From Eonycteris spelaea (lineage: Eukaryota > Chordata > Mammalia > Chiroptera > Pteropodidae), in assembly GCA_003508835.1 (NCBI GenBank), contig PUFA01000034.1, positions 3,002,501-3,066,500 of the forward strand: 64,000 nucleotides of DNA, written 5' to 3'. A model generated the notes under the pieces. The model was given only the letters and a program-made list of their open reading frames with translations. It was not told where the DNA came from and searched no databases. The position numbers and the translations under genes were made by a program. This document shows, piece by piece, positions 50,501-62,600 of this stretch; positions within the stretch are counted from its first letter, which is position 1; every line of letters starts with the position of its first letter.

Positions 50501-51466
50501 CTGCGAGCACCATTACTGAGCAACCAGGACCCCTTCAGAAAGCGGGTCAGAGCTTCGCTTCCACAAATCCGCGTGATCTCATCTGGGGGGTACCAACCCT
50601 CCTGAGTCTGCGATGCTGCCATTTTGGGGTGGCGACTGGGTTCTGGCCATCCCCCGGCCTCCCGTGGCTGCTCCTGGGAGTGTGGGCCCAGAACCTCGGG
50701 AGCTCTGTGGCCCTGCCCGCTCATCCCCAACAGTCTTGTCCACCTCGCAAAGGGTGGCACATCTGGGTCCCTGCCTGCCGATGAGACCACCTTGGGGTGG
50801 GTCTGGGAAGACACCTGGGGCCTGAGTCTTTGGCTGGCTGCTCCGCAAGGTGCTCCTTCCCAGCTCTGAGCTCCGTGGCCTCTCCGAACATCACTGCTCC
50901 AGGGGGACCTCCAGATTCTCCATCTTCCCAGAACTCCCGCTTCGAGACGCTTAAGGAGCAACCAGGGCTCCATTAGCAGATGGAATGGGAATTCCACTTA
51001 GGATGCTGGGTTTGTTTGGAAGAAAGAGGTTAATTAGCCTCATGGGATAGGGGCTGAGACCCCAAAGGCATTCTTAAATGACAAAGGACAGTTGTTACCC
51101 TGCTTTCTAAGGAGGTGGATGCCATTAGCCTGAGGGCCTTTGTTTGGGACAAGCTGGGTTTGGGCCAGGAGCCTACGAGAGAGAGCGGAGAGTTGTTCTG
51201 AGGGAGAGGGGGGGATTCACAGTCCCTGGGAGATAGATTTGGAGCTAGTGGTGGCTGCACCCCTAAGGGAGGAAGGTCAGGCCCCCCCCGGGGGGTGCAG
51301 CAGGTGAGGCTCAGGGAAAAGAGAAATATCTAGAGGGAATCTTTAAGTTGTTTGTGCTGAGGTCTTAAAGGTACACCCCTCACCTTCTCCACGACATCAG
51401 AAGTCACACCTTGTTTGCCTAGCCTTTCGTGTGAGCGCTGGTGGCCAGGGACCTGCGGTCTGGGGC
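50501..51466. other. Unique intergenic DNA
   Basis: No gene or confident repeat recognised. Confidence 0.4.
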
Positions 51467-51494
51467 GTGTGTGTGTGTGTGTGTGTGTGTGTGT
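51467..51494. repeat. (GT)n microsatellite
   Basis: 28 bp of dinucleotide repeat. Confidence 0.95.
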
Positions 51495-51639
51495 CTATCT
51501 CCTGGAGGTTGGGCCGGAGTGGAGACCGGCCGTCGTGACTCAGGAACGGTGGAGGGCTGAGTTAAAAAATGCTGCGGGAACACAATTGGTTGAGCATCTG
51601 GAAAAACACTGGGTTAGTTTCCCACTTTCAGTTTAAAAT

Positions 51640-51832
51640 GGTGAAGAGAGAGATTAAAGCTAAAAGAAAATTTTTGATTTCTGTAAGAGAAATACTTTCT
51701 AAACATAAAAGACAGTAAAGAAATTACGAAGGGGAAAAGTAGACATAGATCAAAAAAACTGAAATATTTAAGAGAGAACTACAAACTGGGGGAAAAGTTT
51801 GCTACAAATAACGGCTATAAATTAATCTCTCT

Positions 51833-51880
<48 letters not shown>

Positions 51881-52045
51881 CCAAAACAGATTGATCAGAC
51901 ACCATGAGATATCCAATAACACAATATACAAAAGATGAAAACAGATTATTCACCAAAGAAATCTAAATAATAAACAGGAAATTATTCAAACGTATTAGTA
52001 GTCAAAGAAACATCAGATTAAAACAACTATCTTTAGATAGTGGGA
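51640..52045 (+). mobile_element. A-rich L1 or HAL1-like fragment
   Basis: A-rich sense sequence with L1-like phrases ('gaactacaaactgggggaaaag', 'caaaagatgaaaacagattattcaccaaagaaat', 'agtcaaagaaacatcagattaaaacaac'). It surrounds a (CA)n tract. Diverged. Confidence 0.5.
51834..51877. repeat. (CA)n microsatellite
   Basis: 44 bp of dinucleotide repeat inside the L1-like segment. Confidence 0.95.
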
Positions 52046-52769
52046 TTATGACTTAAAATTGTTTTATTTTGGTGAACCTCATTTTCTGATTTTTCTATAG
52101 TAACGTTTATTACTTGAATTAAGGGAAGACCCTAAAAAGTTAAAAGCACCCAATATCTTTAAGTAACAAGTTGAATAGCCAGTGTCTGAGACTCCTAGTT
52201 GTGGTGGATCGTGGGCAAGTATTTTCTTTCAAGCTTCTGTTCATTTGCCCTTTCAACAATGAGTAAATATTACTTTATTAAAACAAATTTGCAAGTTAAA
52301 TAAATTCCTTCTTCTTAATCTCCCAGAAGCCTGGGTCCTGCATGCAAATGGAATTCCTAGGGCCACCCAAACGCCCACTCCAGGCTGGGAGGAAAATTGA
52401 ACTGAGAGACCATCCCTCCCACCCCCATCTCCAAAACAAAGGGGTGCTTCAGCCCTCCCCACACTGCGACACAGCCCCACCGGCTGCCTCAGCCTTTGGA
52501 ACAGCCCCATCTCCAGGGTCCACCCTTGCCTCTCCGACCCTTAGGATAATTGCTGTGAAAAGACTCAGGGCCAGTGGAGGCCTGCCTGGGGGCTCAGGGA
52601 GGAGGAGTGGGCCACCCCTGGCTTCTCAGAGGCCTGGTTGGTGGCTGTGCAGTGGCCTAAGGGGGCTCTGAGGGATCTCTGTGCAGACCAGCCCTGAGAG
52701 TCTGCAAGTCAAACCGTGACCCTGCTGCCTGCATGTCTGCCCATCCATCCTTCTCATATGACTCCTAGG

Positions 52770-53105
52770 TGTCTGAATTGTGGTGTCCCCTCAGGATTCG
52801 TATGTTGTAGAGCTATCCCCCAGTGTCTCAGAACGTGACTGTACTTGGCGGTTGGGCCTTTAAAGGGCCAACTGAATTGGAATCAGGCCGTTCGTGGGCC
52901 CTGCCCCGATATGACTGGTGTCCTTGTAAGAAGGGGCAGCTTGGACACAGACACACATAGACTAAGATGGCCACTTGTAAACCAAGGAGAGAAGCAGGGA
53001 TCAGCATCTTCTCTTGAAGCCCTCAGAAGGTAACACCGCCAACCCCTTGATTTCTGACTTCGTCCTCTGGATCTGTGAGAAAATACCTTCCCGCTGTTGA
53101 AGCCC
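52770..53105 (+). mobile_element. MLT1 solo LTR
   Basis: 'gtctgaattgtggtgtccc', 'cagaacgtgactgtacttgg', 'gactggtgtccttgtaagaagggg', 'ccaaggagagaagc', 'ttgatttctgacttcgtcctctgg' and 'gtgagaaaatacc' follow the MLT1 order. Confidence 0.8.
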
Positions 53106-54394
53106 CTGGTGAGTGGCATTCGGTGTGGCCTCCTGAGCAGACCACACAGTGCTCTTGGGCACAGGATTAGGCGTTCAAGATGAATCCCAAAGAAGTTAAA
53201 GATAGGCATCTGCTGGCAGTTTGAGAGACAAGTCACTGATCTGTTGTTACAACACAGCCCAGTGGGCCAAATGCACATTCTCAGAAGTGCGCAGGCCCCC
53301 CCAGACCTAGGATGTCGGCAAGGCTTAGACAGGACCAGCCAGACGGCAACCGTGGGGTGGGTGACACACGGTTTTGCCCTCAGGCTTCCCAGCTCTCTGC
53401 CAGCCCCAGGGATCTGCTAGTCATCTCCGGGGTGGTGGCGGCTTTGTTCCATCCCTGGGCATCCGGTGGATGGTTTGATCCTGTTTGGATGGTCTTTGTC
53501 TCCCAGAACCAGGACTCTCGGCTGCCGCTTTTCTCCTCCCACGAGGGGCCCCTCAATATACAAGGGATGGAGAGAGGAATTCTTCCACCTCAGAGCAAGT
53601 TTCTTCGGGGATAGTGCCCTAAGGGAGAGTTACCCACTGAACCTCAGCTCTGAAGTGGTGGGTTTCGCCTAAGTCAGGAAGGAACAATTTGGGGAAGTGA
53701 TGAAAGGCATGGGCCCCCCCCCTAAAAATGCGCCTGCACCCGACTCCCTGAGCCCCACCCCACTTCTAAGCTCTGAGCCTCCTCGGGTTCTTTGCACTCC
53801 AGGCACCTGCAGGTTCCTGAACCTCACCTTCCGTGCAGCAGACAGAGGGGTGTAGGGTTGGGCGGGCAGAGATGCAATCCAGGTGGAGGACAGCAGGGCA
53901 GCAAGAGGTGCCAAGCCGTGCAACGGCCTGGCGCATCCTGGAAGGCTGTCCCTGGAAGGAGGGAGTCTCGCTTGCTCCCGAAGGCTGAGGGAGCGCTGGA
54001 GTGTCCTGGACGCGGGAGAGAGACGTAGAGGAAGCAGAGCTTTGGGAAGGCTGGGGGCAGAAGTCTCTAGAAGCCCTGTAAGGGCCTGCCGGCCACACTG
54101 CCACAGTGGAGGCGCATCAGTTTTTGCAAACGTTTTACAGAAAGACAGGCCCCGAAGTCCAGTCAGGTTTTGAGTGAACAGAACAGTCAGTCCTGACCCG
54201 CCCCAAATAGTCATGTGGTCAACTCGGAGTTTCCGAAATGAGGATTTGGGCATCCAGCATGGTAGGGGTCAGAGTGCTCTTCCCAGCTTATCCCCTGGAG
54301 GGGATGGACCCTCAGCTTGTAGACACCTGGAGGGGTCCCACTCACCCCTGCTCTGTGTCCACACTCAGCCAGCCACCGTGGGTGTCCTTGGCTT

Positions 54395-54810
54395 CTGAAG
54401 TGGATCCAGTTGTGGTCCCCAAAAGACAGGTCCACCTGCAACCTTAGAATGGGACCTTTTCTGAAATAAGCATTTTCGCAGGTGTAATTAAGGATCTCCA
54501 AATGAGATCCTCCCGGATTTAGGGTGAGCCCTAAACCCAATGACTGAGGCTGTCATAAGAGAAAGGCGTTGAGAATGAGACACAGAAAGGAAGGCCATAT
54601 GAAGACAGAGGCAGAGGTAGGAGTGACAGAAGCGTCCTCAAGTCCAGGAACACTGAGGTGGCCAACAACCGCCGGAAGCCAGGAGAGAGGCGTGGAGGAA
54701 TCTCCCTCGGGCTCCAGAAGGAGCCGATCCTGCCAACCTTGATTTCTGAAATCTTTCAGGTCTCCAGTGAGAGAATAAGGTCATCAAGTTTGTGGGTGGT
54801 TGTTACGACA
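54395..54810 (+). mobile_element. MLT1 solo LTR
   Basis: 'gtggtccccaaaagacaggtccac', 'ttagaatgggacctttt', 'gagatcctcccggatttagggtgagccctaaacccaatg', 'ggaaggccatatgaagacagaggcag', 'ttgatttctgaaatctttcagg' and 'gtgggtggttgttacgaca' follow the order of an MLT1 sub-family. Confidence 0.85.
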
Positions 54811-55029
54811 GACCTAGACATGAACACAGCTTAGATAGTGGTCATAGGTTTTGGAAAAGGAGCTTATGTTCAAAGAAAATGGGGCAACTGTGTTAAAACT
54901 ATAGGTTTCTTGGCTGAAGAACTTCTCAGAGCCTTTAGTGGGCTGTAGAGCTCTGTGCATTTCCAAGGGTGGGGACTGGTATTGAACATGCACTTCCCAA
55001 ACTGATTGAAGCAAGGAACCTTTCTAGTC

Positions 55030-55440
55030 ATCGCAGGCTGCCACGACAAAATGGCACAGACTGAGTGGCCGCAACAACAAAGGTTTATTTTCTACAGTTC
55101 TGGAAGCTTGACGTCTAAGATCAAGGCGTCGGGTTGGTTCCTGATGGGACTTGTCTTCTTGGCTTGCAGACAGCTGCCTTTGGGTGCATCCTCACATGGC
55201 ATGCACGGAGATGAGGGGGAGAGAGGAGAGCGAGACGGGGAGAGAGACGGAAGAGGGCGCGCACACGCTGGTGTCTTTTCTTCTTGGGTCCTGTTGGATA
55301 TGGGTCCTATTGGATTAGGGCCCTATTATTATGACCTCATTTAGCCAAACTACCTTCTTAAAGGCCTTATCTCTAAATACGGTCACACTGGGCGGTTAGA
55401 GCTTCATTATATAAATTTGGGGGACATAATTCAGTCATAA
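55030..55440 (-). mobile_element. MLT1 solo LTR, reverse
   Basis: Antisense landmarks: 'gctgccacgacaaaatggcac', 'tttattttctacagttctggaagcttgacgtctaagatcaaggcg', 'ttggattagggccctatta', 'atgacctcatttagccaaactacc', 'ttatctctaaatacggtcacac' and 'gggggacataattcagtcataac'. Confidence 0.9.
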
Positions 55441-55979
55441 CACCTTACTTCATGGGATCGGCTTTCTGCCAGACACCCCTTTGGAAATGCAAATTTAATT
55501 GCCTTGAACTTGACCACAGGGGTATGGGGTGAGGGGTCAGGGCTGCTGTCCACCCCCGCCTGTATAAGGATGCCCGTGGTAGAGGCAGGAGAGGAGAAAG
55601 AGCATGTGGCGGATATGTTTTGAAGCTCTTTCCATTAAAAGATAGAGTCTATTTTCTCTACCTCTGATCAGGGCTTTGGCCATGTGACTTGCTTTAGTCA
55701 AGGGGACAGTAGGAAGTATGACACAAGCAGAGGCTTAGGAAGTGTTCGTGCCCTGGGGCTTGGCTTCTCTAACTCCTTGTGAGCCCAGCTTCCAAGTGAA
55801 GAAGTCTGGCCCGCTGGATGCTGAGATTAGTGTGGCCCCGTTACCCTCATTGCTCCAGCCCAATGCCAGATGTGTGAGTGGGGCCACCTGAGACCTGGAC
55901 TGTCCAGCCCCAGCCCATCTGCCTGCTGACTGCAGCCTCATAGACTAGTGGAAGAACCACACAGCTGAGCCCAGCCCAG

Positions 55980-55980
55980 T

Positions 55981-56011
<31 letters not shown>

Positions 56012-56023
56012 AATAATAATAAT
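55980..56023. repeat. (TAA)n/(TGATAA)n microsatellite
   Basis: A trinucleotide tract with TGA interruptions. Confidence 0.95.
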
Positions 56024-56944
56024 AGTTGCTTTAAACTACTCAAGCTTTGAGGTGTTTTGGTAAACTGTAGTTAAGCCATCTCAGAAGAGACCTGCAACTA
56101 TCACTGCTTTATATGGCATAGTCTTCTCAGGGTGCTTCTGTCTCTACCAAAGTTGGCCTGCTTGGTTCTGTGGAAGAGCAGTCTTTGCCACCAGTCTTAC
56201 TGTTAAAGTTTCTAGCCCCTTAAAGATGCCAGCATGATGACTACTGGGTGAAAAAAATCTTAAACTGATAACCCATGAAAATAAGATGTGAGTTTTATTA
56301 GGTCAGTCCCTAAAGATTGGCTACAGAGAAGTTGAAAACATGTTTTAAATGACAGAATGTGTTAAACATGTAAAAACGACCTATCTTGAATATTCTTGAA
56401 TATTCTACTGGAAGGAGCTGGTGAAACACTTAGGTTTTAGTTGCAAAGCAATTTCCTTTTGAGAAATGGCACCATCTTCTGAAAATAAAACTGAAGTGCC
56501 CGTCTTGGTGGTAGGGGAATGACGGGGGAGAGCCGAGAGCCGGGGATGTGGGGACAGCTCCCAGATGCCTTCCCAGCCTGACCTGGTTCTCTGCTGCCCC
56601 TCAGTGCTGGTTCTGTGGCATGGCAGGACAGTGCCACCCTTGATGCAGGCTCCTGGCTCTGTAGGCAGCTGGTCCCTCTCAGGGTCTGGGGCTTGGACCC
56701 AGATCCCATTGTACAGCATGAGGAGGAGGTTTTTGTTCCATATCTCACCCTCACCCCCCGCCCCCCCAAAAAGCTACACGCCACAAGGTGCGCAGTGACC
56801 GAACATGGATCATTAACAGCCACTGCCTCCAACTTTATTTTGGAGTCTGACTCACATCGTAAGATACACTGAAGGTCACCCAAGCGCGGTATCAAACGCG
56901 GTTCCGTATAACTCTGTAAGAATTGACTTGCACTGCAGTTGAGG

Positions 56945-57130
56945 GTTTTTTTTTGAAAGTTACATACACATAACGTAAAACTTAGCATTTTAATCATTTA
57001 AAAATGTACGCTCAGGAGCAGTGAGTACAGTCACAATGTAATATGAACATCACCACTATTTAGTCCCAAAACTTTTACATCATCCCAAACGGCAACCTGT
57101 ACTTATTAAGCAGTCACTACAATTGACTTT
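56945..57130 (+). mobile_element. Ancient L1 3' fragment
   Basis: 'gaaagttacatacacataacgtaaaacttagcattttaa' and 'catcaccactatttagtcccaaaacttttacatc' resemble the same L1 3' region seen at 10.6 kb. Diverged. Confidence 0.55.
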
Positions 57131-57449
57131 TCGAGGTTATAAATCTTAGACACGTGAACAATTATTAACATTCATTATTAACATTTATTAATCCAGGAAT
57201 CATACTCCTATTTTTATGTTCGGAGTCAATTATTCTTTTTTTTTTTTTTTAAGCCACATATCTTCTCTCAGGATCTTAAGGTTTAGGCCTGTGCCCGGGG
57301 CGCCTGGGGAATGAGGAGACCGTGAGAGGCCTCCTTCCCCCAATCTGTGCCCCACCAGGACCTACTGGGACCCTGGACCCTGCTGCCTTCCCAGGCCTCC
57401 CTGCGCTCCACACTACCATTAGCTATTGATTCTTTTAACCATATGTGCA

Positions 57450-57935
57450 CAGTATAACTATCTTTCTAAATTGGGAAAGCGTGACCTTGTCATTGTGGAC
57501 AAGTTGCAGAGTACAGATGAGTGTGAAGGAGAATAACCACCCTCTCCAATTCTACCTTCTTGAGACAACCACTACTTACACTTAGGTGTCTTCCTCCCGC
57601 CCATCCTTTTTTTTCTAGTCAAAGTTACCACCCACCTTACCTCGACCAAGACATACAAGATCGATTTTTATTTGCAAAAGTGGAATCCCACTGTTTTAAG
57701 ATTTTTCGGTTTGAAACGTTGCTTTTTTTACGTATTAAAAATGATATTTCGATCAATTTCCTATATGCTCGAATACAATTTTGATCGCTTTATACATTGA
57801 AATATAAATTTAAATTTAGTATAATTTAAAATATGACTTGGAGTTGGTATCTATCATACAGATACACACCATACTTATTTGGCCAGTTGTCTATTATGGG
57901 ATGTTTTTCAGTGCATTATCACTAGGTGTAACTGC
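57450..57935 (+). mobile_element. Ancient L1 3' UTR fragment
   Basis: 'aaccaccctctccaattc', 'gttgctttttttacg', 'ttttatttgcaaaagtggaatccc' and 'ttggccagttgtctattatgggatg' follow the L1M 3' UTR order. Confidence 0.55.
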
Positions 57936-58506
57936 AAAACAACATACCCCGACATCTTAGTGGCTCGGCCACAGAGGCTCGTTCCTTGCCCGTCTTATAC
58001 TTCCTTCACAGGTTAGTTGTGACTTGGTTCCTTTCGTCTGTGGGTCAGCTGTGGCTGTATTCTTCCTTCTAAAATACAAGCTAAAGGAACAGTCCCCACT
58101 GGACACCTGGCAATCTTGTGGGAGAGGTCAAGAGCAAGTGAGCAGGTGGAAATAAGCACTATCTCTTCAAGTTCTGCCGGACACGCCACAGGTCATGTCT
58201 GCACACATGCCACTGGCAAAGGCAGTCAAGGTCAAAGTCAATGGGGCTGGGTAGATAGTCCTTCCCCAGGAGGCACTGCAAATCTCAGGGCAGTGGGTGG
58301 GATGGTGTAATCCCTTTTCAGGAAGGTAGAGTGCATGATTGGGAATAATGACACCACTGGCTACTAATTTTTCCATGTTTAAACTATTAAAGTGCTTTTC
58401 GTGTCTCTTTTTTCATGGTATTAAATCTCATGTAATTTTAAAACTAAATGTTAACCAAGACTGCACAGGTACATGTTTTTAAAAGGTGAATAATTCTTTT
58501 AGGCTT

Positions 58507-58527
58507 ATTTTATTTTATTTTATTTAA
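58507..58527. repeat. Short (ATTTT)n tract
   Basis: About four copies of a T-rich pentamer. Confidence 0.7.
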
Positions 58528-58599
58528 AAGGAAAAGAAAGAAAACCACTCCAAACCACTTCCAGCCAGATTCCCACATCTCAACCAATTAGAAAATAAC

Positions 58600-58720
58600 T
58601 TTTCCCTAGTCTTAATATGTGCCAGGAACTATGCTAAATAATTTACCCAAATGGCCTCAACTTAATTTTTACAACCGTCTCTGGAGGTAAACACATTATT
58701 TATCCCTCTAACAAAAAATT
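58600..58720 (-). repeat. MIR SINE, reverse
   Basis: 'atgtgccaggaactatgctaaataatttac' and 'ctctggaggtaaacacattatttatccc' resemble the MIR antisense. Confidence 0.6.
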
Positions 58721-58758
58721 TTAGGCCGAAAAAGCGATTTCTTTGGTTAAGAGGCCAC

Positions 58759-58776
58759 TTGCCAGCAGGGGGCAGA
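58759..58776 (+). promoter_or_regulatory. CTCF-like site
   Basis: GCCAGCAGGGGGCAGA fits the CTCF core well. It lies about 11.4 kb from the gene start and has the same orientation as the site at 40106. Confidence 0.55.
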
Positions 58777-58837
58777 TTTGCGGTTGGAACCCAGTTACCC
58801 GACGCCTGAAACCCTGAAACCCGGGAGCGAATGTCAG

Positions 58838-58990
58838 CACCAGCGGTTCTCGAAGTGCGGTCCTCACCAGCAGTTCCCACCTCACCTGGGATCTCGCTGG
58901 GGATGCGCATTCCCGGGCCTCAGCGCTCCTGGCTCAGAAACTCTGGGGTTGCAATCAGCAGTTAGGTGACTCCGACAGACACTCCATACT
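58838..58990 (+). mobile_element. MER5A-type hAT element
   Basis: Starts 'cagcggttctcgaagtgcggtcc', continues 'cagcagttcccacctcacctgg' and 'cctggctcagaaactctggggttgcaatcagcagtt', as MER5A does. Confidence 0.85.
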
Positions 58991-59939
58991 GACAACGGGG
59001 CTCCACTGGACCGCCTCACCTGTCCCCCAGCCCACTCTCCCGCCTGCTTCAGTGACTACCTGCTGGACGCAGGTGAGCCCATAGGGACACTTACCCTTGT
59101 CCTTCCCAGCCTCAGAGGATCCACCTCCCCCCACACCACCACCGGCGAGCGCAGGACTACAGGTGACTAGTGAGAGGGCGGAGACCTCTCAATCACAGCG
59201 AATGGGCGTCCCTGGTCCGCAGCTAAAGAATCGGGTCGGGAGGAGGGACGTGAGTCAGAGAGGGGAGGCTGCAAGTCAGAGGGCCTCTGCGCTACAAGGG
59301 GAAGATGCGGGCGAGGAAGGCTTAGGGAAGCGGTCCCAGGTCTTGGGATGGAAGGAGTACCGGGGGTCAGGTGGAAAACCCTTAGGACTGTCCCTTCCAG
59401 GAAGTTTCAGGGCAAGCGGGTGGCGCCCCCAGTGGAGCATCTGGATCCAGCAGGCCAGGTGACCTCCCTGCTTCTCCCAGCCTGAAGCCAGGTGACCTCC
59501 TCTGCTCCTGAGCATCTGCTCCCTGGGGGCTTGGATGGCCGCTGGAGCCCTTGTTAGGTATGTGTGCCCTGGAGATGATGAAGGCCCTGTGCGCGAGGAA
59601 GTCTAGCACCTGCCAGGATGCAGCCCCAGGCCTGGTGCAGCATGTGGGACTGGGTTTGGAGCTGGGTCACTCAGGAGGAGGGCAAAATCAGGATGGCACA
59701 GCCTGGGGGTGATGGTCTAGACTTCATCCAGGTTTCCGTCATTTGTTCAGGTCGTGTCACCCCACTTGGTTGCAGCGCCCATCCCTCTATGTCATCCCCA
59801 TTCATTTCATTTCGTTCTACGGGGGCTGTCCTGTGCAGCCGGGCTCACCACCCCTGACTCTCCATAGTCAGCTCCACTGGCTCTCCCGCCACTCGTGTCC
59901 TCTACATCTTGACTTCGATGTGGTTTCTCAGTTCTCCTG

Positions 59940-60250
59940 GAACTTCCAGACCAGAGAAGGGAGGCCGACAATAAACAATAAAAAATCAAACAATAAAGAT
60001 CATGCCAGATTGCGATAAGTTCCACAAAGGATATAAACAGGAGATTTAATAGAAGGTTTTTTTTGGGTGGGGGCACGCCAAAGTGTGGGGTCAGAGCCCT
60101 GAAGGATGAGAAGGTGTTAGGCAAGGAGCTGGGAAAGGGAGTCCTGGTGGAGCAAACAGCATGTGCAAAGGCCCTGAGGTGGCACAGAGTGATCTGGGGA
60201 TGCTCAGGAAAGGGGAAGGGGAGCAGAGGTGGGCAAGGCTGGGCTGCAGG
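59940..60250 (+). repeat. Old interspersed repeat, family unassigned
   Basis: 'aagttccacaaaggatataaacagg' and 'gagcaaacagcatgtgcaaaggccctgagg' are phrases of a common old mammalian repeat. A family name is not given because I cannot separate the candidates by eye. Confidence 0.5.
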
Positions 60251-60844
60251 CTGAGTTAAACTTGGGATTATTCCAAGAGACTTGTGGAGGATTTTTCAGC
60301 AGGGCTGTGGCTTGGCCTGGCCTGATTTATGTGGGAGCTGGCAGCAGCCCTTTAATCAAGGGAATAAAGTTACCATCTTTAGTAATGGACCAAATCAGAA
60401 CTGTGTGCTACCTCACAGGATGCAATAAAAGGAACACATCCCCTTCCTAGGATATCCCTCCCCAAAACGGGCAATCTGAATCTATCATAAGGAAATATTA
60501 GACAAATCGTAATTGAGAGAAATCCTACAAAACAACTGGCCTGTAATCTTAAAAAATGTCAAGGTCATGAAAGCCAAGGGAAGATGGAAGTACTGTTCTA
60601 GACCGGGACAACTGGCGGAACTCGAAAGGGTCTGAGGATTTGCCGGCAGTGATGGCTCGCTCTGAGGTTCCGATGTTGATGGCTGCGCTATGGTGACAGA
60701 TTTCCGTCCGCAGGAAATACACGCTAAAGGATTTAGGGAGCCTGGGCTTCAGGTCAGCAACATACTCTCAAATGGTTTAGGACAAAGAGTTTTTTGTACT
60801 ATTCTTGCAAAATTTTTCTGGACTGTGTCTTGACATTAAAAAGT

Positions 60845-60980
60845 CCACATGTTCCTGGGAGCCTATAAGAATTATTTCATTCTCATGGCAATGGGCTAAG
60901 GTGGTCACCCCTGTTTGATGGATGAAAGAAATGAGGCCCCACAGCTCACACAGGCAGCTAGGGGACAGGAATCCAGCCAG
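60845..60980 (-). repeat. MIR SINE, reverse
   Basis: 'gataagaa'-type block, then 'gtttgatggatgaaagaaatgaggcccc' and 'tcacacaggcagctagg'. Confidence 0.6.
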
Positions 60981-61764
60981 GGCTGCGCTGTCCTTTAGGT
61001 CACTCAGTGAGGTGTGTGTCTGGTCAAGAGCAGGGCTTTGCAGGAGGAGCGGGTGTGAATTGTGTTCCCTCTGCTGAGGACTGGGGCTGAACTGAAACAA
61101 TACAGAAGCCTGGTTAGTGTCCACAGACCCCCTGGTGGGGGGTGGGTGCTGCCCCCACGTGGGGACCACTCAGAGGACGCAATCAGTGCCGAGGCTCTTG
61201 GCCAGAGGCCAGGATGGGACTGTGGAGCAGAAGGCTAGGCACCTGGCAGTGAAGGTTGGTCAGGAAAGTGAGCTGTGTTTGCCCCCTCATTTCTCACACT
61301 GGGCCTGGCAGAGAGTGTGACAATCAGGATGACAAAACGGCAGTGATATGGAGGTGGCCTCCAGTGCGCTGGGGCATGAGACTGGCCGGGAGTGAGAGTG
61401 AGCACATGTCTGTGTCCAAGTTTCCCAAACTGCCCTTGGAAGGCTCTGCCCAGACTAGGCCTGACCGTACTGACCATCTGAAGAAAGAAAGAGCTTGGCC
61501 AGAGACGAGTCACCAGAATTAAAGAAAGAACTGCCCTTTATAATGAAAAAATAAATAAATGTATCTACACAAATGGTTATGATACGAGGAACAAATGGTT
61601 GACTATTATAAAAACAATTTTTTTAACCGAAAGCAGAAAGAATTACCTCCCCACTTCCCATTCTAGCCTACCCCCCGAGACAACCGCTGTCAGATTCAGA
61701 ATCAGGCCAGAATCACTCCCAGGCTGCGGGCTGCACGCTGCTGCCCGGACCTAATTCTCCTCTC

Positions 61765-61860
61765 ATCAGCTCTGTGAGGGGGATACAGGTCCCCACTCTA
61801 CAGGTGAGGAAGCTGAGGTTGGAGAGGGAAGGGGTTTGCCCAAGGTCACCCAGGCTGTCC
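61765..61860 (-). repeat. MIR SINE, reverse
   Basis: 'ctctacaggtgaggaagctgaggttgga' and 'ttgcccaaggtcacccaggctg' are clear MIR antisense features. Confidence 0.75.
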
Positions 61861-62424
61861 ACAGCCAAGTCCTTGCTCTTGCTGCAGCCGCCCTCCTTCA
61901 CCTCAGAGGAGGCCTTTGCCCCTTCGCTGTTCAGAAGTGATGTCTGCTCAGGGGAAGAATGGGGCCTGGAGCGGCAAGGGGGCCGGGGTCCTCCTGGGGG
62001 CTTCGGGGCCTGGCGAGGCTGGGTCTGTCCCTGTGGCAGGGGCTCAGTCTGAGTAGTTCTGCCCAGGTCAAGTCCTGCTCGTTTAAACCCCCTTCATCCT
62101 GTCCTTGTTTATAAGCACTTCCACACAAATAGACTTGAGAGCTTTCTGGGAACACTAGTGGCCGGAAGGCAGGGTCTTAGCAAGAAGACTACCCAAGGAA
62201 GGACAAGAACTGCCCCGGCCACTTCAAATGTGTGGGGCCTGGCCCCAGTGTATAACCTCTTTGTCCTTCAGTTTCTCTCTCTGTAGCCTGCTCTTCTGAG
62301 GGGATAAAGAAATAAACCCCTTGGTTATTTTCTCTTGTTGCCTTGAAGAAAAATATTAACAATCACTCACTTCCTTTTGTTCAGAAAGGTACCAGGTTTC
62401 TGAGACATGCATCTATTCTCGTTT

Positions 62425-62600
62425 ATTTGAAAAATAGTCATCGAGTGCCGGCTGAAGCTTTCTGGGCACTCCGCCTCCTTTATTGTATTCAATCCTCACA
62501 ATAACCTGCGGAAGGGGGTCTGTCGTCATCCCCATTTTACAGATGAGGAAACTGGGGCACACAACGACTAAGCAACATGGCCCTCTACAGCCTTACAAGA
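62425..62600 (-). repeat. MIR SINE, reverse
   Basis: 'agtcatcgagtgccgg', 'attcaatcctcacaataacctgcgg' and 'atccccattttacagatgaggaaactggggcac'. Confidence 0.9.

Noticed and set aside
59415..59440. Possible CTCF site GGCGCCCCCAGTGG
   Set aside because: One of the most conserved core positions is changed; too weak to list.
61120..61170. Possible CTCF site at CCCCCTGGTGGGGGG
   Set aside because: The core departs from the consensus at a critical C and lies in a low-complexity G-rich run.
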